From Leifsonia xyli subsp. cynodontis DSM 46306 (GTDB lineage Bacteria; Actinomycetota; Actinomycetes; Actinomycetales; Microbacteriaceae), in assembly GCF_000470775.1 (NCBI RefSeq), contig NC_022438.1:868001-932000 (forward strand): a stretch of DNA of 64,000 nucleotides. The letters are read 5' to 3'. A program made the position numbers and the translations under genes. Numbering within the stretch: position 1 is the first letter of the stretch; every line of letters starts with the position of its first letter. The notes below the pieces were generated by a model. The model was not told where the DNA came from, did not search any database, and saw only the letters and a list, made by a program, of their open reading frames with translations. Shown here piece after piece: positions 1-8,704 of the stretch.

Positions 1-111
1 GTGCCCGAGTTTAGTCGGCCGAAGCTGCGCGAAGCGTGCGAATGCTTCCCCGTGGGGAAAGATCGTCCTCTGGTCTGACGGCGGCCGGCCGGGAGCGCGG
101 GAGGCCGGGAG

Positions 112-191
112 TGCGGGAGAAGGGACTCGAACCCTCACGCCGAAGCACAGGAACCTAAATCCTGCGTGTCTGCCAGTTTCACCACTCCCGC
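112..191 (-). tRNA. tRNA-Leu (anticodon UAG)
   Basis: Reading the minus strand, a 7-bp acceptor stem GCGGGAG/CTCCCGC encloses D arm, an anticodon stem CAGGA/TCCTG with loop TTTAGGT (anticodon TAG), a short variable arm GCTTCGGC typical of class II tRNAs, and a T arm with GGTTCGAGTCC. The discriminator is A. CCA is not encoded. Anticodon and class II shape together give leucine. Confidence 0.93.
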
Positions 192-294
192 GGCGCGCGC
201 TGGGCGCGGCTACGACACTAGTGCATCCACCCGCGGGGCCGCCCGGGTCCGGGTTCGCCACCGGGTTTCGGTCCCCGGGTAGGCTGTGTACGCC

Positions 295-1413
295 ATGATT
301 GAACTCGACCTCACCGTGCAGATCGCCGAGCTGCGCTCCACCCTCGCCGACATCACCGCCGTCGTGGACATCGACAAGCTCCGCGCTGCCATCGCCGACC
401 TCAGCGAGCGGGCGGGGGCGCCGGACCTCTGGGACGACACCGCGAACGCGCAGAAGGTCACCAGCGCGCTCAGCCATCGCCAGTCGGAGCTCGCCCGCAT
501 CACCGCGATCCAGCAGCGTCTCGACGACCTGGAGGTGCTCGTCGAGCTCGCCAACGAGGGCGACGATGAGGAATCCGCCGCTGAGGCCCGCGCCGAACTC
601 GAAGCCTTGCAGAAGGCGCTCGGCGATCTCGAAGTGCAGACGCTGCTGAGCGGCGAATACGACGAGCGCGCTGCCATCGTCACCATCCGCTCCGGCGCCG
701 GAGGGGACGACGCCACCGATTTCGCCGAGATGCTGCTGCGGATGTACCTGCGCTGGGCCGAGCAGCACAAGTACCCGGTCACGGTCATGGACACGTCCTA
801 TGCCGAGGGCGCGGGCATCAAGTCCGCGACCTTCGAGGTCGATGTGCCCTACGCTTTCGGCACCCTCTCGGTCGAGGCGGGCACCCATCGCCTGGCTCGC
901 ATCAGCCCGTTCGGATCGGCCGACAAACGTCAGACGTCCTTCGCGGCGGTCGAGGTCATCCCGCTGATGGAAGAGGCCAATCAGGTGGACGTCCCCGAGG
1001 GCGACATCCGTGTGGATGTCTTCCGCTCCTCCGGTCCCGGCGGTCAATCGGTCAACACGACCGATTCGGCTGTGCGCCTCACCCACCTCCCGACCGGCAT
1101 CGTAGTGTCGATGCAGAACGAGAAGTCGCAGATCCAGAACCGGGCCGCGGCGATGCGCGTGCTCCAGACCCGTCTGCTCCTGCTCCAGAAGGAGGAGGAG
1201 GCGGCCAAGAAGAAGGAGCTCGCCGGGAACATCACCGCGAGCTGGGGCGACCAGATGCGCTCCTACTTCCTCTACGGTCAACAGCTGGTCAAGGATCTCC
1301 GCACCGGGTATGAGTCGGGCAACCCGGCGACCGTTTTCGATGGTGACCTCGACGGCTTCATCGCCGCGGGCATCCGCTGGCGCGCGGGGAGCAAAGCGGA
1401 GACTCAGGGGTAG
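295..1413 (+). CDS. prfB: Peptide chain release factor 2
   Basis: Class I release factor that reads UGA/UAA and triggers peptide hydrolysis on the ribosome. The 372-residue product carries the RF2-specific stop-recognition motif SPF at residues 204-206 and the catalytic GGQ at 249-251, followed by the usual [13 protein letters not shown] context. I chose ATG 295 (MIELDL); an in-frame GTG nine bases upstream is possible. There is no in-frame UGA near codon 25, so the programmed +1 frameshift that autoregulates RF2 in many bacteria is absent, as expected for actinobacteria. It starts the prfB-ftsE-ftsX-smpB cluster that is conserved in this phylum. Confidence 0.97.
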   Translation: MIELDLTVQIAELRSTLADITAVVDIDKLRAAIADLSERAGAPDLWDDTANAQKVTSALSHRQSELARITAIQQRLDDLEVLVELANEGDDEESAAEARAELEALQKALGDLEVQTLLSGEYDERAAIVTIRSGAGGDDATDFAEMLLRMYLRWAEQHKYPVTVMDTSYAEGAGIKSATFEVDVPYAFGTLSVEAGTHRLARISPFGSADKRQTSFAAVEVIPLMEEANQVDVPEGDIRVDVFRSSGPGGQSVNTTDSAVRLTHLPTGIVVSMQNEKSQIQNRAAAMRVLQTRLLLLQKEEEAAKKKELAGNITASWGDQMRSYFLYGQQLVKDLRTGYESGNPATVFDGDLDGFIAAGIRWRAGSKAETQG

Positions 1414-1504
1414 CGACGCTGGCGCGCAGCGCACTGTCAGGCTTCCGGTCTGCGGGCATGTCGCACTGTCGGATTCGGCGCTGGATGTCTACTCTCTAAA
1501 GGTC

Positions 1505-2554
1505 ATGATCCGCTTCGAACACGTATCCAAGCAGTATCCGGGAACCTCGCGCCCGGCGCTGGGCGGCATCACCCTTGAGGTGCTGCGCGGCGATTTCGTC
1601 TTCCTCGTCGGAGCGTCCGGGTCGGGCAAGTCGAGCTGCCTCCGCCTCATCCTCAAAGAGGAGCGTCCCACGAAAGGCCGCATTCATGTGCTGGGGCAGG
1701 ACCTCGGGGCGATCTCCTCGCGTAAGGTGCCGTACTTCCGCCGCAACATCGGTGTGGTCTTCCAGGACTTCCGGCTGCTGCCGAACAAGACGGTCTTCCA
1801 GAACGTCGCTTTCACTCTCCAGGTGATCGGCAAATCCCGGGGCTTCATCCAGGAGGCGGTGCCCGATGTGCTCACGATGGTGGGTCTCGAGGGCAAGGCC
1901 CAGCGTCTGCCGCACGAGCTCTCCGGCGGCGAGCAGCAACGCGTGGCGATCGCGCGGGCCGTTGTCAACAAACCGCAGATCCTCCTCGCGGACGAGCCGA
2001 CCGGGAATCTCGATCCGGCGACCAGCGCCGGGATCATGGCCGTTCTCGAACGCATCAACGCCGGCGGGACGACCGTGCTGATGGCCACCCACGAGGCCGC
2101 CATCGTCGACCAGATGAAGCGGCGTGTGATCGAGCTCGTCGGCGGTCAGATCGTCCGCGACGAGCGTCACGGCGGCTACGGTGTGACCGCGAGCATTCCG
2201 CTGCCCCGGATGGACGAGGCCCCCGGACGGCACGCGGTCCAGCGGGATGCCCCGGTGACGGCTGCGGCCCCCTCCCCGTCCCCGTCGATGACACGGCCGC
2301 ACACCCCACTGTCGAACCCGCAGGCGCCGGTCACCGTTTCGCAGACCGGACCTCAGCCGGCGGCGCCGCTCGCCGCGCCACGGTCTGCTGCCGGGGAACG
2401 TCAGCCGGCTCCGGCCCCGTTCGCGACGGTTCCGGCGCCCGCAGCGGCCGAAGACCTGCCCGAGCACCTCAATTTCACCGCCAACCTCGATCTCCGGGGT
2501 CTGCGCGAGGACCCGGACGGTGACAGCGCGCAGAAGGTGGGACCCACGAAATGA
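1505..2554 (+). CDS. ftsE: Cell division ATP-binding protein FtsE with long C-terminal extension
   Basis: ABC ATPase that pairs with FtsX at the division septum to control peptidoglycan hydrolases. Visible motifs: Walker A GASGSGKS (Lys about residue 42), Q-loop VFQDFRLL, signature LSGGEQQR, Walker [10 protein letters not shown] and switch His in MATHEA. The ABC domain fills about residues 1-230, the usual full length of FtsE. A further 120 residues rich in Pro, Ala and Ser follow, ending at the stop. ATG 1505 begins [10 protein letters not shown]; longer upstream reading is not FtsE-like. The stop overlaps the ftsX start (ATGA), so the pair is translationally coupled. Confidence 0.95.
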   Translation: MIRFEHVSKQYPGTSRPALGGITLEVLRGDFVFLVGASGSGKSSCLRLILKEERPTKGRIHVLGQDLGAISSRKVPYFRRNIGVVFQDFRLLPNKTVFQNVAFTLQVIGKSRGFIQEAVPDVLTMVGLEGKAQRLPHELSGGEQQRVAIARAVVNKPQILLADEPTGNLDPATSAGIMAVLERINAGGTTVLMATHEAAIVDQMKRRVIELVGGQIVRDERHGGYGVTASIPLPRMDEAPGRHAVQRDAPVTAAAPSPSPSMTRPHTPLSNPQAPVTVSQTGPQPAAPLAAPRSAAGERQPAPAPFATVPAPAAAEDLPEHLNFTANLDLRGLREDPDGDSAQKVGPTK

Positions 2555-3456
2555 GATTCGGGCTCATCTGGTCCGAGGTCGGCAACGGCCTCCGGCGGAA
2601 CCTCTCCATGGTGTTCTCCGTCATCCTGGTCACCTTCATCTCGCTGACTTTCGTCGGCACCGGCGCGCTCCTGCAATTGCAGATCGGCCAGATGAAGACG
2701 TACTGGTACGACCGTGCCCAGGTCGCCGTCTACATGTGTACGGGGACGGACAACTGCCAGGGCGGTGCGGCGACAGGCCAGACCATCGCCGCCGTCAAGA
2801 AGCAGCTGGAGTCCCCGGAGCTCGCCCCATACATCCAGAAGTTCTACTACCAGGATCAGCGACAGGGCTACGAGCAGTTCAAAGAGCAGTTCAAGGGGAA
2901 CCAGATCGCCGACTACGTCACGCCGGAGATGATCCCGCAGACGTTCTGGGTGAACCTCAAGAACCCGAACCAATCGGACGTGCTCACCGAGACGCTCTCC
3001 GGGGCGGCGGGCGTGCAGAGCGTCGTCGACCAGCGCAGCTACCTCGACCAGATCTTCAATATCCTGGGCGCGGCGAGCACGACAGCGCTGGTGATCGCCG
3101 CCCTCATGCTCGTGGCTGCCGTGCTGCTCATCGCGACCACGATCCGGCTGTCCGCGTTCTCGCGGCGGCGGGAGATCGGGATCATGCGGCTTGTCGGCGC
3201 GTCGAACCGTTTCATCCAGACACCGTTCATCATCGAGGGCGTCGTGGCGGCGCTCATCGGGGCGCTGCTGGCCGCCGGCGTTCTGGTCCTCATCGTTCAG
3301 GTGTTCGTGCGCGGACCGCTGCAGTCCCAGATCCAGTCGATCAACTTCGTTTCGATGGCGCAGGCTTGGCCGGTCGTCCCGCTCATCGTCTTCATCGGGG
3401 TGGCGCTGGCCGCCGCGTCCGCGAACTTCGCCATCAAACGCTACCTGCGCGTCTGA
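2551..3456 (+). CDS. ftsX: Cell division permease-like protein FtsX
   Basis: Membrane partner of FtsE, 301 residues. Layout matches FtsX: a short cytoplasmic N-terminus, one transmembrane helix (about residues 22-43), a large extracytoplasmic domain of roughly 130 residues that contacts cell-wall hydrolases, then three C-terminal helices separated by the conserved RRREIGIMRLVGASNRFI loop. Start ATG overlaps the ftsE stop by 1 base. Ends shortly before smpB; the 90-bp gap contains a GCGCGTCTGAG motif twice (around 3448-3474). Confidence 0.95.
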   Translation: MRFGLIWSEVGNGLRRNLSMVFSVILVTFISLTFVGTGALLQLQIGQMKTYWYDRAQVAVYMCTGTDNCQGGAATGQTIAAVKKQLESPELAPYIQKFYYQDQRQGYEQFKEQFKGNQIADYVTPEMIPQTFWVNLKNPNQSDVLTETLSGAAGVQSVVDQRSYLDQIFNILGAASTTALVIAALMLVAAVLLIATTIRLSAFSRRREIGIMRLVGASNRFIQTPFIIEGVVAALIGALLAAGVLVLIVQVFVRGPLQSQIQSINFVSMAQAWPVVPLIVFIGVALAAASANFAIKRYLRV

Positions 3457-3546
3457 GTCTGTTTGCGCGTCTGAGGCGGATAGACTGGTCTGCTGCGCTT
3501 GCGCTCTACGCGGGCGCATCCCGCCCTCGAAACGTCAGGAGCAGCC

Positions 3547-4023
3547 GTGGCCAAGGAACGTGGTCAGAAAGTCGTGGCCACCAATCGCCGGGCGCGTCAC
3601 GACTACACCATCGAAGACACCTATGAGGCCGGTCTCGTGCTGACCGGAACCGAGGTGAAGTCTCTGCGACTCGGGAGAGCGTCGCTGGTCGACGGCTATG
3701 CGTTCGTCGACGGTGGCGAGGCGTGGCTGGACGCGGTCCACATCCCGGAGTACGCCGACGGCACCTGGAACAACCACGCGCCGCGCCGCAAGCGGAAACT
3801 GCTCCTCCACAAGGCGCAGATCCTCAAGATCGAGAGCAAGGTGAAGCAGGGCGGCTACACGATCGTCCCGCTCCAGATCTATTTCAACGATGGCCGGGCG
3901 AAGGTCGAGATCGGTGTCGCGAAAGGCAAGCGCGAGTACGACAAACGGCAGGCGCTGCGCGAGCGGCAGGACAACAGGGAAGCGCAGCGGGCGATGGTCA
4001 GCAGGAAGCACCTGGGGGAGTAG
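3547..4023 (+). CDS. smpB: SsrA-binding protein SmpB
   Basis: Binds tmRNA and delivers it to stalled ribosomes (trans-translation). The 158-residue product shows the family hallmarks: [20 protein letters not shown] near the N-terminus, [24 protein letters not shown] and a basic C-terminal tail [16 protein letters not shown]. The start is GTG 3547, preceded by an AGGAG ribosome site; the longer open frame upstream has no SmpB similarity. Its RNA partner ssrA lies about 1.6 kb downstream on the same strand. Confidence 0.96.
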   Translation: MAKERGQKVVATNRRARHDYTIEDTYEAGLVLTGTEVKSLRLGRASLVDGYAFVDGGEAWLDAVHIPEYADGTWNNHAPRRKRKLLLHKAQILKIESKVKQGGYTIVPLQIYFNDGRAKVEIGVAKGKREYDKRQALRERQDNREAQRAMVSRKHLGE

Positions 4024-4026
4024 AGC

Positions 4027-4767
4027 ATGAGCACGACGGCGGAGCGCATCCCGGTCAACGGCACTTACAACTTCCGCGACGTGGGCGGCTACCCCGCCGA
4101 GGGCGGCGTTGTGCGCAGCGGCAGACTCTTCCGCTCCGATGGGCTCGCCCGCCTCGGCGAGGCGGGTAAGGCGTCGCTGCGCGAACTCGGTGTCCGGGTC
4201 GTGATCGACCTGCGCGACGATTTCGAGGTCTCCCTGTTGCCCGACGACCTGGACGGTCTCGATGTCGAGGTGCTCCGCCTTCCAGTGTTCGAGGGCTCGG
4301 GTGCGTCGCAGTCGACCATCGGTGCGACGCTGACCGGCCTCTACGAGAAGATCCTGCTGCAGCACGGAGACGTCGTCGCCGCCGCGCTGCGCGATGTCGT
4401 CGGCGCCGGCGAGGAGGCCGTCGTCGTCCACTGCACTGCGGGCAAGGACAGGACCGGCATCGTCGTCGCTCTCGCCCTGCTGTCCGTCGGTGTGGACCGC
4501 GCGACGGTCGTCGCCGACTACGCACGAACGGAGGCGAACCTCGACGGTCCCTGGCTCCAGGGGATGCTGGCTCTCGCCAGCAGCCACGGCATCGAGGTCA
4601 CACCCGAATTGCGCGTCATCATGGCCGGGAGCCCGCCGGAGGCTCTCGAGAGCGCGCTCGACCTGATCGAGCAGCGCGACGGCAGTGTCCGCGCCTACCT
4701 GCTGCACGCGGGGCTGGACGAGATCGAGCTGGCGGCGTTGCGTTCCGTTCTGGTGGAGCCGGCCTGA
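4027..4767 (+). CDS. Tyrosine/serine protein phosphatase (PtpB-like, Y_phosphatase3 family)
   Basis: Dual-specificity-type phosphatase of 246 residues. The N-terminus NGTYNFRDVGGY is typical of this family, and the active-site loop HCTAGKDRTG gives the CX5R signature with Cys about residue 136 as nucleophile and Arg 142. An Asp of LRDDFE lies upstream. It starts three bases after the smpB stop, so it is probably cotranscribed with smpB. Substrate cannot be told from sequence. Mycobacterium PtpB is the best-known relative. Confidence 0.85.
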   Translation: MSTTAERIPVNGTYNFRDVGGYPAEGGVVRSGRLFRSDGLARLGEAGKASLRELGVRVVIDLRDDFEVSLLPDDLDGLDVEVLRLPVFEGSGASQSTIGATLTGLYEKILLQHGDVVAAALRDVVGAGEEAVVVHCTAGKDRTGIVVALALLSVGVDRATVVADYARTEANLDGPWLQGMLALASSHGIEVTPELRVIMAGSPPEALESALDLIEQRDGSVRAYLLHAGLDEIELAALRSVLVEPA

Positions 4768-4826
4768 TTCTCACATCGAAGTCATAACAGGCTTTCAGCC
4801 CGGTCGCGGCCGGATGGGATGTCCTT

Positions 4827-5444
4827 GTGGCCATGGATGACACCCAGCCCACCGCACCGCTCCCCGGACAGCAGTACGCTCCGCCGTCCGAGGGCGCGTT
4901 TCCGCCCGGCACTGTCCCACCGAACGCCGCTCCGTCCAGTGCCACCCCCGCGGAGCCCTTCTACAAGCGGCATGGACTCGCTTTCGCGATCTCGACGCTT
5001 GTTCTGGGCATCGTGGTGGTTTTCGGGGTGGCCGGAGCCGGGGCGTTCGCCGTCGGCACCATGATCTTCCACAACGCCCGTGCCGTCCACGAGAACGACG
5101 GGCGGCTGGCCAGTCCGCATCTGCCCGGACGCAAGGGCGACGGCAACGAAGATCAGGCTCCGTTCGCCGGGGGCGTCGTGTGGGCCACGGTGAGCAGCAT
5201 CTCCGGCGACACCTGGAAGGTGGAGACGCTCAGCGGGGAGAGCCTGACGGTCATGACCACGTCGTTCACCAAGTACGGCCTCCCGGGAAAGGGCACGGAC
5301 GCATCCGGCTTCGCGAAGGATGATGAGGTGATCGTCGTGGGCAAGCGCAGCGGTGGAACCGTGACGGCCACGCGTATCATGAAGCTCGACCTCTTTCCCC
5401 AGCATCCGCCGGCCACGCTGGGGCCGGTCGCGCCGGGTTGCTGA
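4827..5444 (+). CDS. Single-pass membrane protein with extracytoplasmic DUF5666-like domain
   Basis: 205 residues: Pro-rich cytoplasmic N-terminus (about 1-48), one transmembrane helix (about residues 52-78, ISTLVLGIVVVFGVAGAGAF), then a small exported domain with repeats of the form G-x-V-x-S-I-S-G-D-T-W-K-V-E-T and V-V-G-K-R-S-G-G-T-V-T-A-T, resembling beta-rich DUF5666 modules. Start GTG 4827 or ATG 4833 are both possible. Function unknown. It sits between the phosphatase and tmRNA. Confidence 0.65.
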   Translation: MAMDDTQPTAPLPGQQYAPPSEGAFPPGTVPPNAAPSSATPAEPFYKRHGLAFAISTLVLGIVVVFGVAGAGAFAVGTMIFHNARAVHENDGRLASPHLPGRKGDGNEDQAPFAGGVVWATVSSISGDTWKVETLSGESLTVMTTSFTKYGLPGKGTDASGFAKDDEVIVVGKRSGGTVTATRIMKLDLFPQHPPATLGPVAPGC

Positions 5445-5523
5445 CCCCGCAGTCTTTCCTGCTCCACCGGCAGGCATCGGACAAGCCCGCTCAGCGACGC
5501 TGAGAGTCTTCGTCGTCCACCGA

Positions 5524-5604
5524 TTGTTCATAGCAGTGGATCTGGCGGTGTTGTAGAATGAGGTACCCGCCACGACAGTGGCAAGCACCTCGAGAACTCA
5601 ACAG
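5524..5604 (+). promoter_or_regulatory. Leader/promoter region of ssrA with rRNA-leader-like motif
   Basis: A TAGAAT -10-like hexamer (5554-5559) lies about 80 bp before the mature tmRNA 5' end. No -35 at ideal spacing is clear (TTGTTC at 5524-5529 is 24 bp upstream). GAGAACTCAACAG at 5592-5604 resembles the box-A-region motif found in actinobacterial rRNA leaders. Promoter placement is tentative. Confidence 0.4.
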
Positions 5605-5637
5605 CGCGACGACGGCCCGGCCTTCTGGCCGAAGCAT

Positions 5638-6033
5638 GGGGATGATCGGTTTCGACATTGTCTGCGTGAGTATGAGAAGCGGGTCGAGGATGCATGGTTA
5701 TCTCGTTAACGATCCATGCGAAAAAATAAGTGCCAATTCCAAGAGCACTGTCTCGGCCAAGGCCGACTTCGCCCTCGCGGCGTAAGTTCACCTCAGCCAT
5801 CTGAAGAGACCGTCAGACCGGGAACCGTTCTCTACCCGGAGCCTGGCGTCAGCGAGAGAACTTGCTTCTGCGTTGAGCATCAGGGCGCAGAGGGACTCCA
5901 AACTGATACTGGGCCCGTCGGAACAGGTGCCAGCGACATGTTCCGGGGCCGAGAAAGCGACACACTGGCTACGCCCGTAGAAGGCATATGACCACAGCAG
6001 TGGACGGGGGTTCGATTCCCCCCATCTCCACCA
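5638..6033 (+). ncRNA. ssrA: tmRNA (ssrA)
   Basis: Transfer-messenger RNA that rescues stalled ribosomes and tags the nascent peptide for proteolysis. The 5' end GGGGATG pairs with CATCTCC at the 3' end, followed by encoded ACCA; the T arm GGGGGTTCGATTCCCCC and the GATCGGTTTCGACA 5' region are characteristic. The tag reading frame runs from the resume codon GCC at 5732 to TAA at 5783-5785 and encodes ANSKSTVSAKADFALAA, ending in the ALAA degron. Length about 396 nt, normal for a one-piece tmRNA. Confidence 0.97.
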
Positions 6034-6061
6034 TCGGCCGTCGTCGCGCTGTTGCTCGTGC

Positions 6062-6095
6062 AAAGGCCGCGCCCGTGGGGGTGGCCTTCCTCTCC
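6062..6095 (+). terminator. Candidate terminator after ssrA
   Basis: AAGGCC (6063-6068) and GGCCTT (6083-6088) form a 6-bp stem with a GC-rich loop, followed by a pyrimidine-rich stretch. Position 30 nt after tmRNA suits a terminator, but the U-tract is weak. Confidence 0.45.
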
Positions 6096-6161
6096 GGGTG
6101 CGCGCTGTCGAGTCTGCGGTCGATGCGCAGCCGACGATATGCGGGGTGTGGCGTCGCTCTG

Positions 6162-7268
6162 GTGTGCTGCTCAGGGACGTTGGTTGAGGTGTGACGCGAT
6201 AGATGGGTGAGGACCTCCCGGTCGAGAGTGGGGCTGTCTAGTTTCCCTGCACTCGATGACTTAGGAGGTCCTCGTGACCCACGCTAATGCTGCTTTGACT
6301 CCTCGCGAATGCCTCCGCCTGGCCCGCCAAGTCGTCGACGACGGCTGGTCCGTTGCTGCGGCGGCGACCTACTTCCGAGTGTCCTGACGCACCGCGGACC
6401 GATGGGCTCGTCGTTACGTGGAGATGGGCGAGGCGGGAATGCTGGACCGTTCGTCACGGCCGCATCACAGCCCGAACAAGACCCCGCGAAGACTGGTCCG
6501 CAAGGTCGTGCATCTGCGGTGGAAGAAGCGGCTGGGACCAGTCGGTATCGGCGCCCAGCTCGGCATGCCCGCCTCGACCGTTCACACGGTCCTCTCCCGG
6601 TGCCGGATCAATCGGCCCAGCCACGTCGACGTCCGCACCGGCGAACCCGCCCGCCGCTACGAGCACGAGCATCCCGGATCGATGATCCACGTCGACATCA
6701 AGAAACTCGGCAACATCCCCGACGGTGGCGGCTGGCGCTACGTCGGACGTCTCCAGGGAGAGCGGAACAAGGCCATCACCGCGAAGCGGACCGGGAAACA
6801 CGGGATCACCGGCGACATGATCACCGGCACAGCGTTCGTTCATACCGTCATCGACGATCACTCCCGTGTCGCTTACGCCGAGATCCACGACGACGAAACC
6901 GCCGCCACTGCAATCGCTGTTCTGCGTCGAGCGGTCGGCTGGTTCGCCAGCCGTGGCGTCACCGTCGAACAGGTGCTCTCCGACAACGGCTCCGCATACC
7001 GCTCATACGCCTGGCGCGACGCTTGCGCCGAGCTCAGCATCCAACCGAAACGCACCCGGCCCTACCATCCGCAGACGAACGGCAAGATCGAACGCTTCCA
7101 CCGCACCCTCGCCGACGGCTGGGCATACGCCCGGCACTACAACTCCGAATCAGCCCGCCGCAACGCACTCCCGGCCTGGCTGCACTCCTACAATCACCAC
7201 AGGCCCCACACCGCCATCGGCAGCCAGCCACCCATCAGCAGATTGACCAACGTCCCTGGGCAACACAC
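6162..7268 (+). mobile_element. IS481-family insertion sequence, copy A
   Basis: 1,107-bp element bounded by inverted ends GTGTGCTGCTCAGGGACGTT and, read inward from the right, GTGTGTTGCCCAGGGACGTT. One transposase gene fills it. The right flank is CTAG (7269-7272), the left flank is TCTG, so this copy lacks a matching 4-bp target duplication, unlike copies B and D. Three further copies lie at 19549-20655, 42206-43312 and 52892-53998. Copies A and C share one right-end variant, B and D another. Confidence 0.95.
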
Positions 7269-7272
7269 CTAG
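6418..7272 (+). CDS. IS481-family transposase (copy A), 5' part separated by UGA
   Basis: 284-residue DDE transposase: catalytic Asp 93 (in HVDIKK), Asp 189 (in SDNGSAY) and Glu 225 (in GKIERFHR), spacing D-35-E. A good ribosome site AGGAGG and GTG at 6274 open the same frame 48 codons earlier and encode a helix-turn-helix N-terminus, but codon 38 of that reading is TGA (6385-6387). Full reading would be 332 residues. The stop TAG lies in the flanking CTAG, outside the element. Whether the 284-residue form is made from ATG 6418 is unknown. Confidence 0.85.
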   Translation: MEMGEAGMLDRSSRPHHSPNKTPRRLVRKVVHLRWKKRLGPVGIGAQLGMPASTVHTVLSRCRINRPSHVDVRTGEPARRYEHEHPGSMIHVDIKKLGNIPDGGGWRYVGRLQGERNKAITAKRTGKHGITGDMITGTAFVHTVIDDHSRVAYAEIHDDETAATAIAVLRRAVGWFASRGVTVEQVLSDNGSAYRSYAWRDACAELSIQPKRTRPYHPQTNGKIERFHRTLADGWAYARHYNSESARRNALPAWLHSYNHHRPHTAIGSQPPISRLTNVPGQHT

Positions 7273-7375
7273 GTCTCTGGGGTGGCGCGATGCGCTCCGG
7301 CGCACCGAGTTCCTGAGCGCTCCGGCACCGATCGTGTGCGAGATGGTCAGGTTTTACTTCTGTCAGACTGGTCCC

Positions 7376-8575
7376 ATGGTACGGAAGACACGGCTGATCG
7401 CGATCATCCTCGCGTGCGTCACCGGTGCTGCGATCGCGGCTCCCTTTCTCGTGTCGTCGCTGGACGGGGCGTACTTTGGCTTCGGCGCTCTGGTCATCTG
7501 CTGGTTCTTCGTCGCGCCGGTGAGCCTGCTGGGGACCGTCGTCAGCGCCGCACTGGCGTCGGTCGGCGCGCTCCGGGCGGCAGAGTGCGCCGCGAGGACC
7601 AGAGTGGCGATCTTGGCTGGATGGGCTGTCGCCTTCATGACGGTGCTGGTGGGGTTCGCCATGACCGGGGGAGGGCCGTCGCCGCCGATTTGCGCCCTGG
7701 CCGTCGCGACAGTGCTCGCTCCTGTCTTCATCGCCATGTGTGCCGTCGGTGTGGCCGGTGCCATGCACCGTGGTCCGGAGGTCTCCGCGAAGACCAGGTC
7801 TCGCCGTCTGGTGGTCTCGCTGCTCGGCTCCAGCCTCGCAGGTGCGCTGCTCGTCCTCCTTGGTGTCCAATTCGCGCGTGTGGCGGAGTACAGAGCGGAC
7901 CTCGACGCGGTGAAGTACTATGGGGTGCCCGAAACGGAACGTGCCCGGGAAGCGAAACAAAACCGCGCTTCCGCGTGTCTGGCTGTTCCCGATGCTTTCG
8001 CGGCTCTGGATCGGCTCGACCAGTTGGCTGGAGGAGGGCTCTTCCCCGAGCCGCAGGTTGAGGGGATCGCGAGAGCGACTGCTCAGGGTCGAGCCGCGCT
8101 CAGCGGTTTCGATCATACGGACTGCCAGCTGGAAGCCGACCGGTTAAGCGCCGCTCTGGAGAAGCAGGGCATCCCCGCCGCTGAGTTCCACTGGCTCGAT
8201 CTCCTCAGCGGTGAGCGAGCGTTCCGGGCAGCCGGGTTGGCGGATGATGAGCCCGAGCCGCGGGAGCTCTCGTTCTTCGAGGTCACTTCCGAGAGCGCAG
8301 CGACGATGAGGGCTCGTGCCGCCGAGGCTCCGAGCCGTCTGCGCGCCGTGACGGACGACAGCAATGATGCACGTGATCTGTTTTTCTCTGTGTATGACGT
8401 TGTCTTCGACGTGCTGGAGGGACCGGGGAAGGACCTGGCAGCGGCCGCACCGGAATCCGCTGAGCAGGTGATCCGGACGTTTTCCGTCGAGGGAACGTTC
8501 GCGGCCGAGCGTCTGCGGGAGCTGTCGATCGAGCTTGAGGCATACACGAACTACGCACAGAGCATCGGTGCCTGA
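7376..8575 (+). CDS. Hypothetical membrane protein
   Basis: 399 residues from ATG 7376. The N-terminal third holds four hydrophobic segments (about residues 5-25, 30-60, 75-95, 100-125) and a fifth near 140-165. The rest is soluble, acidic and largely helical, with RALAEAPSRLRAVTDDSNDARD-like stretches. No family recognised. It directly follows IS481 copy A, 108 bp from its end, so its native promoter may have been displaced. Confidence 0.6.
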   Translation: MVRKTRLIAIILACVTGAAIAAPFLVSSLDGAYFGFGALVICWFFVAPVSLLGTVVSAALASVGALRAAECAARTRVAILAGWAVAFMTVLVGFAMTGGGPSPPICALAVATVLAPVFIAMCAVGVAGAMHRGPEVSAKTRSRRLVVSLLGSSLAGALLVLLGVQFARVAEYRADLDAVKYYGVPETERAREAKQNRASACLAVPDAFAALDRLDQLAGGGLFPEPQVEGIARATAQGRAALSGFDHTDCQLEADRLSAALEKQGIPAAEFHWLDLLSGERAFRAAGLADDEPEPRELSFFEVTSESAATMRARAAEAPSRLRAVTDDSNDARDLFFSVYDVVFDVLEGPGKDLAAAAPESAEQVIRTFSVEGTFAAERLRELSIELEAYTNYAQSIGA

Positions 8576-8704
8576 CGCATCGTGCTCGCGTTCATGCTGC
8601 TCTCGCCCGATGACGCTGTCGCAGGCACCTCTGCCGGGCTTCTCCGCCCCTCAGCCCAGCGCCACCCGTCTCACCCCATCCCGTCCAGGGACTACCGTTG
8701 AAAG

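Noticed and set aside
295..400. Programmed frameshift in prfB
   Set aside because: No in-frame UGA or slippery CUU-UGA sequence; the gene reads straight through.
6385..6387. UGA recoded as Trp genome-wide or as selenocysteine
   Set aside because: TGA ends many intact genes here (ftsE, ftsX, fic, arcA), and no SECIS-like hairpin or selenoprotein family is involved.
6454..6888. 144-residue minus-strand frame inside IS481, identical in all four copies
   Set aside because: It is conserved only because the copies are identical, and lies antisense to the transposase core; no ribosome site or domain.
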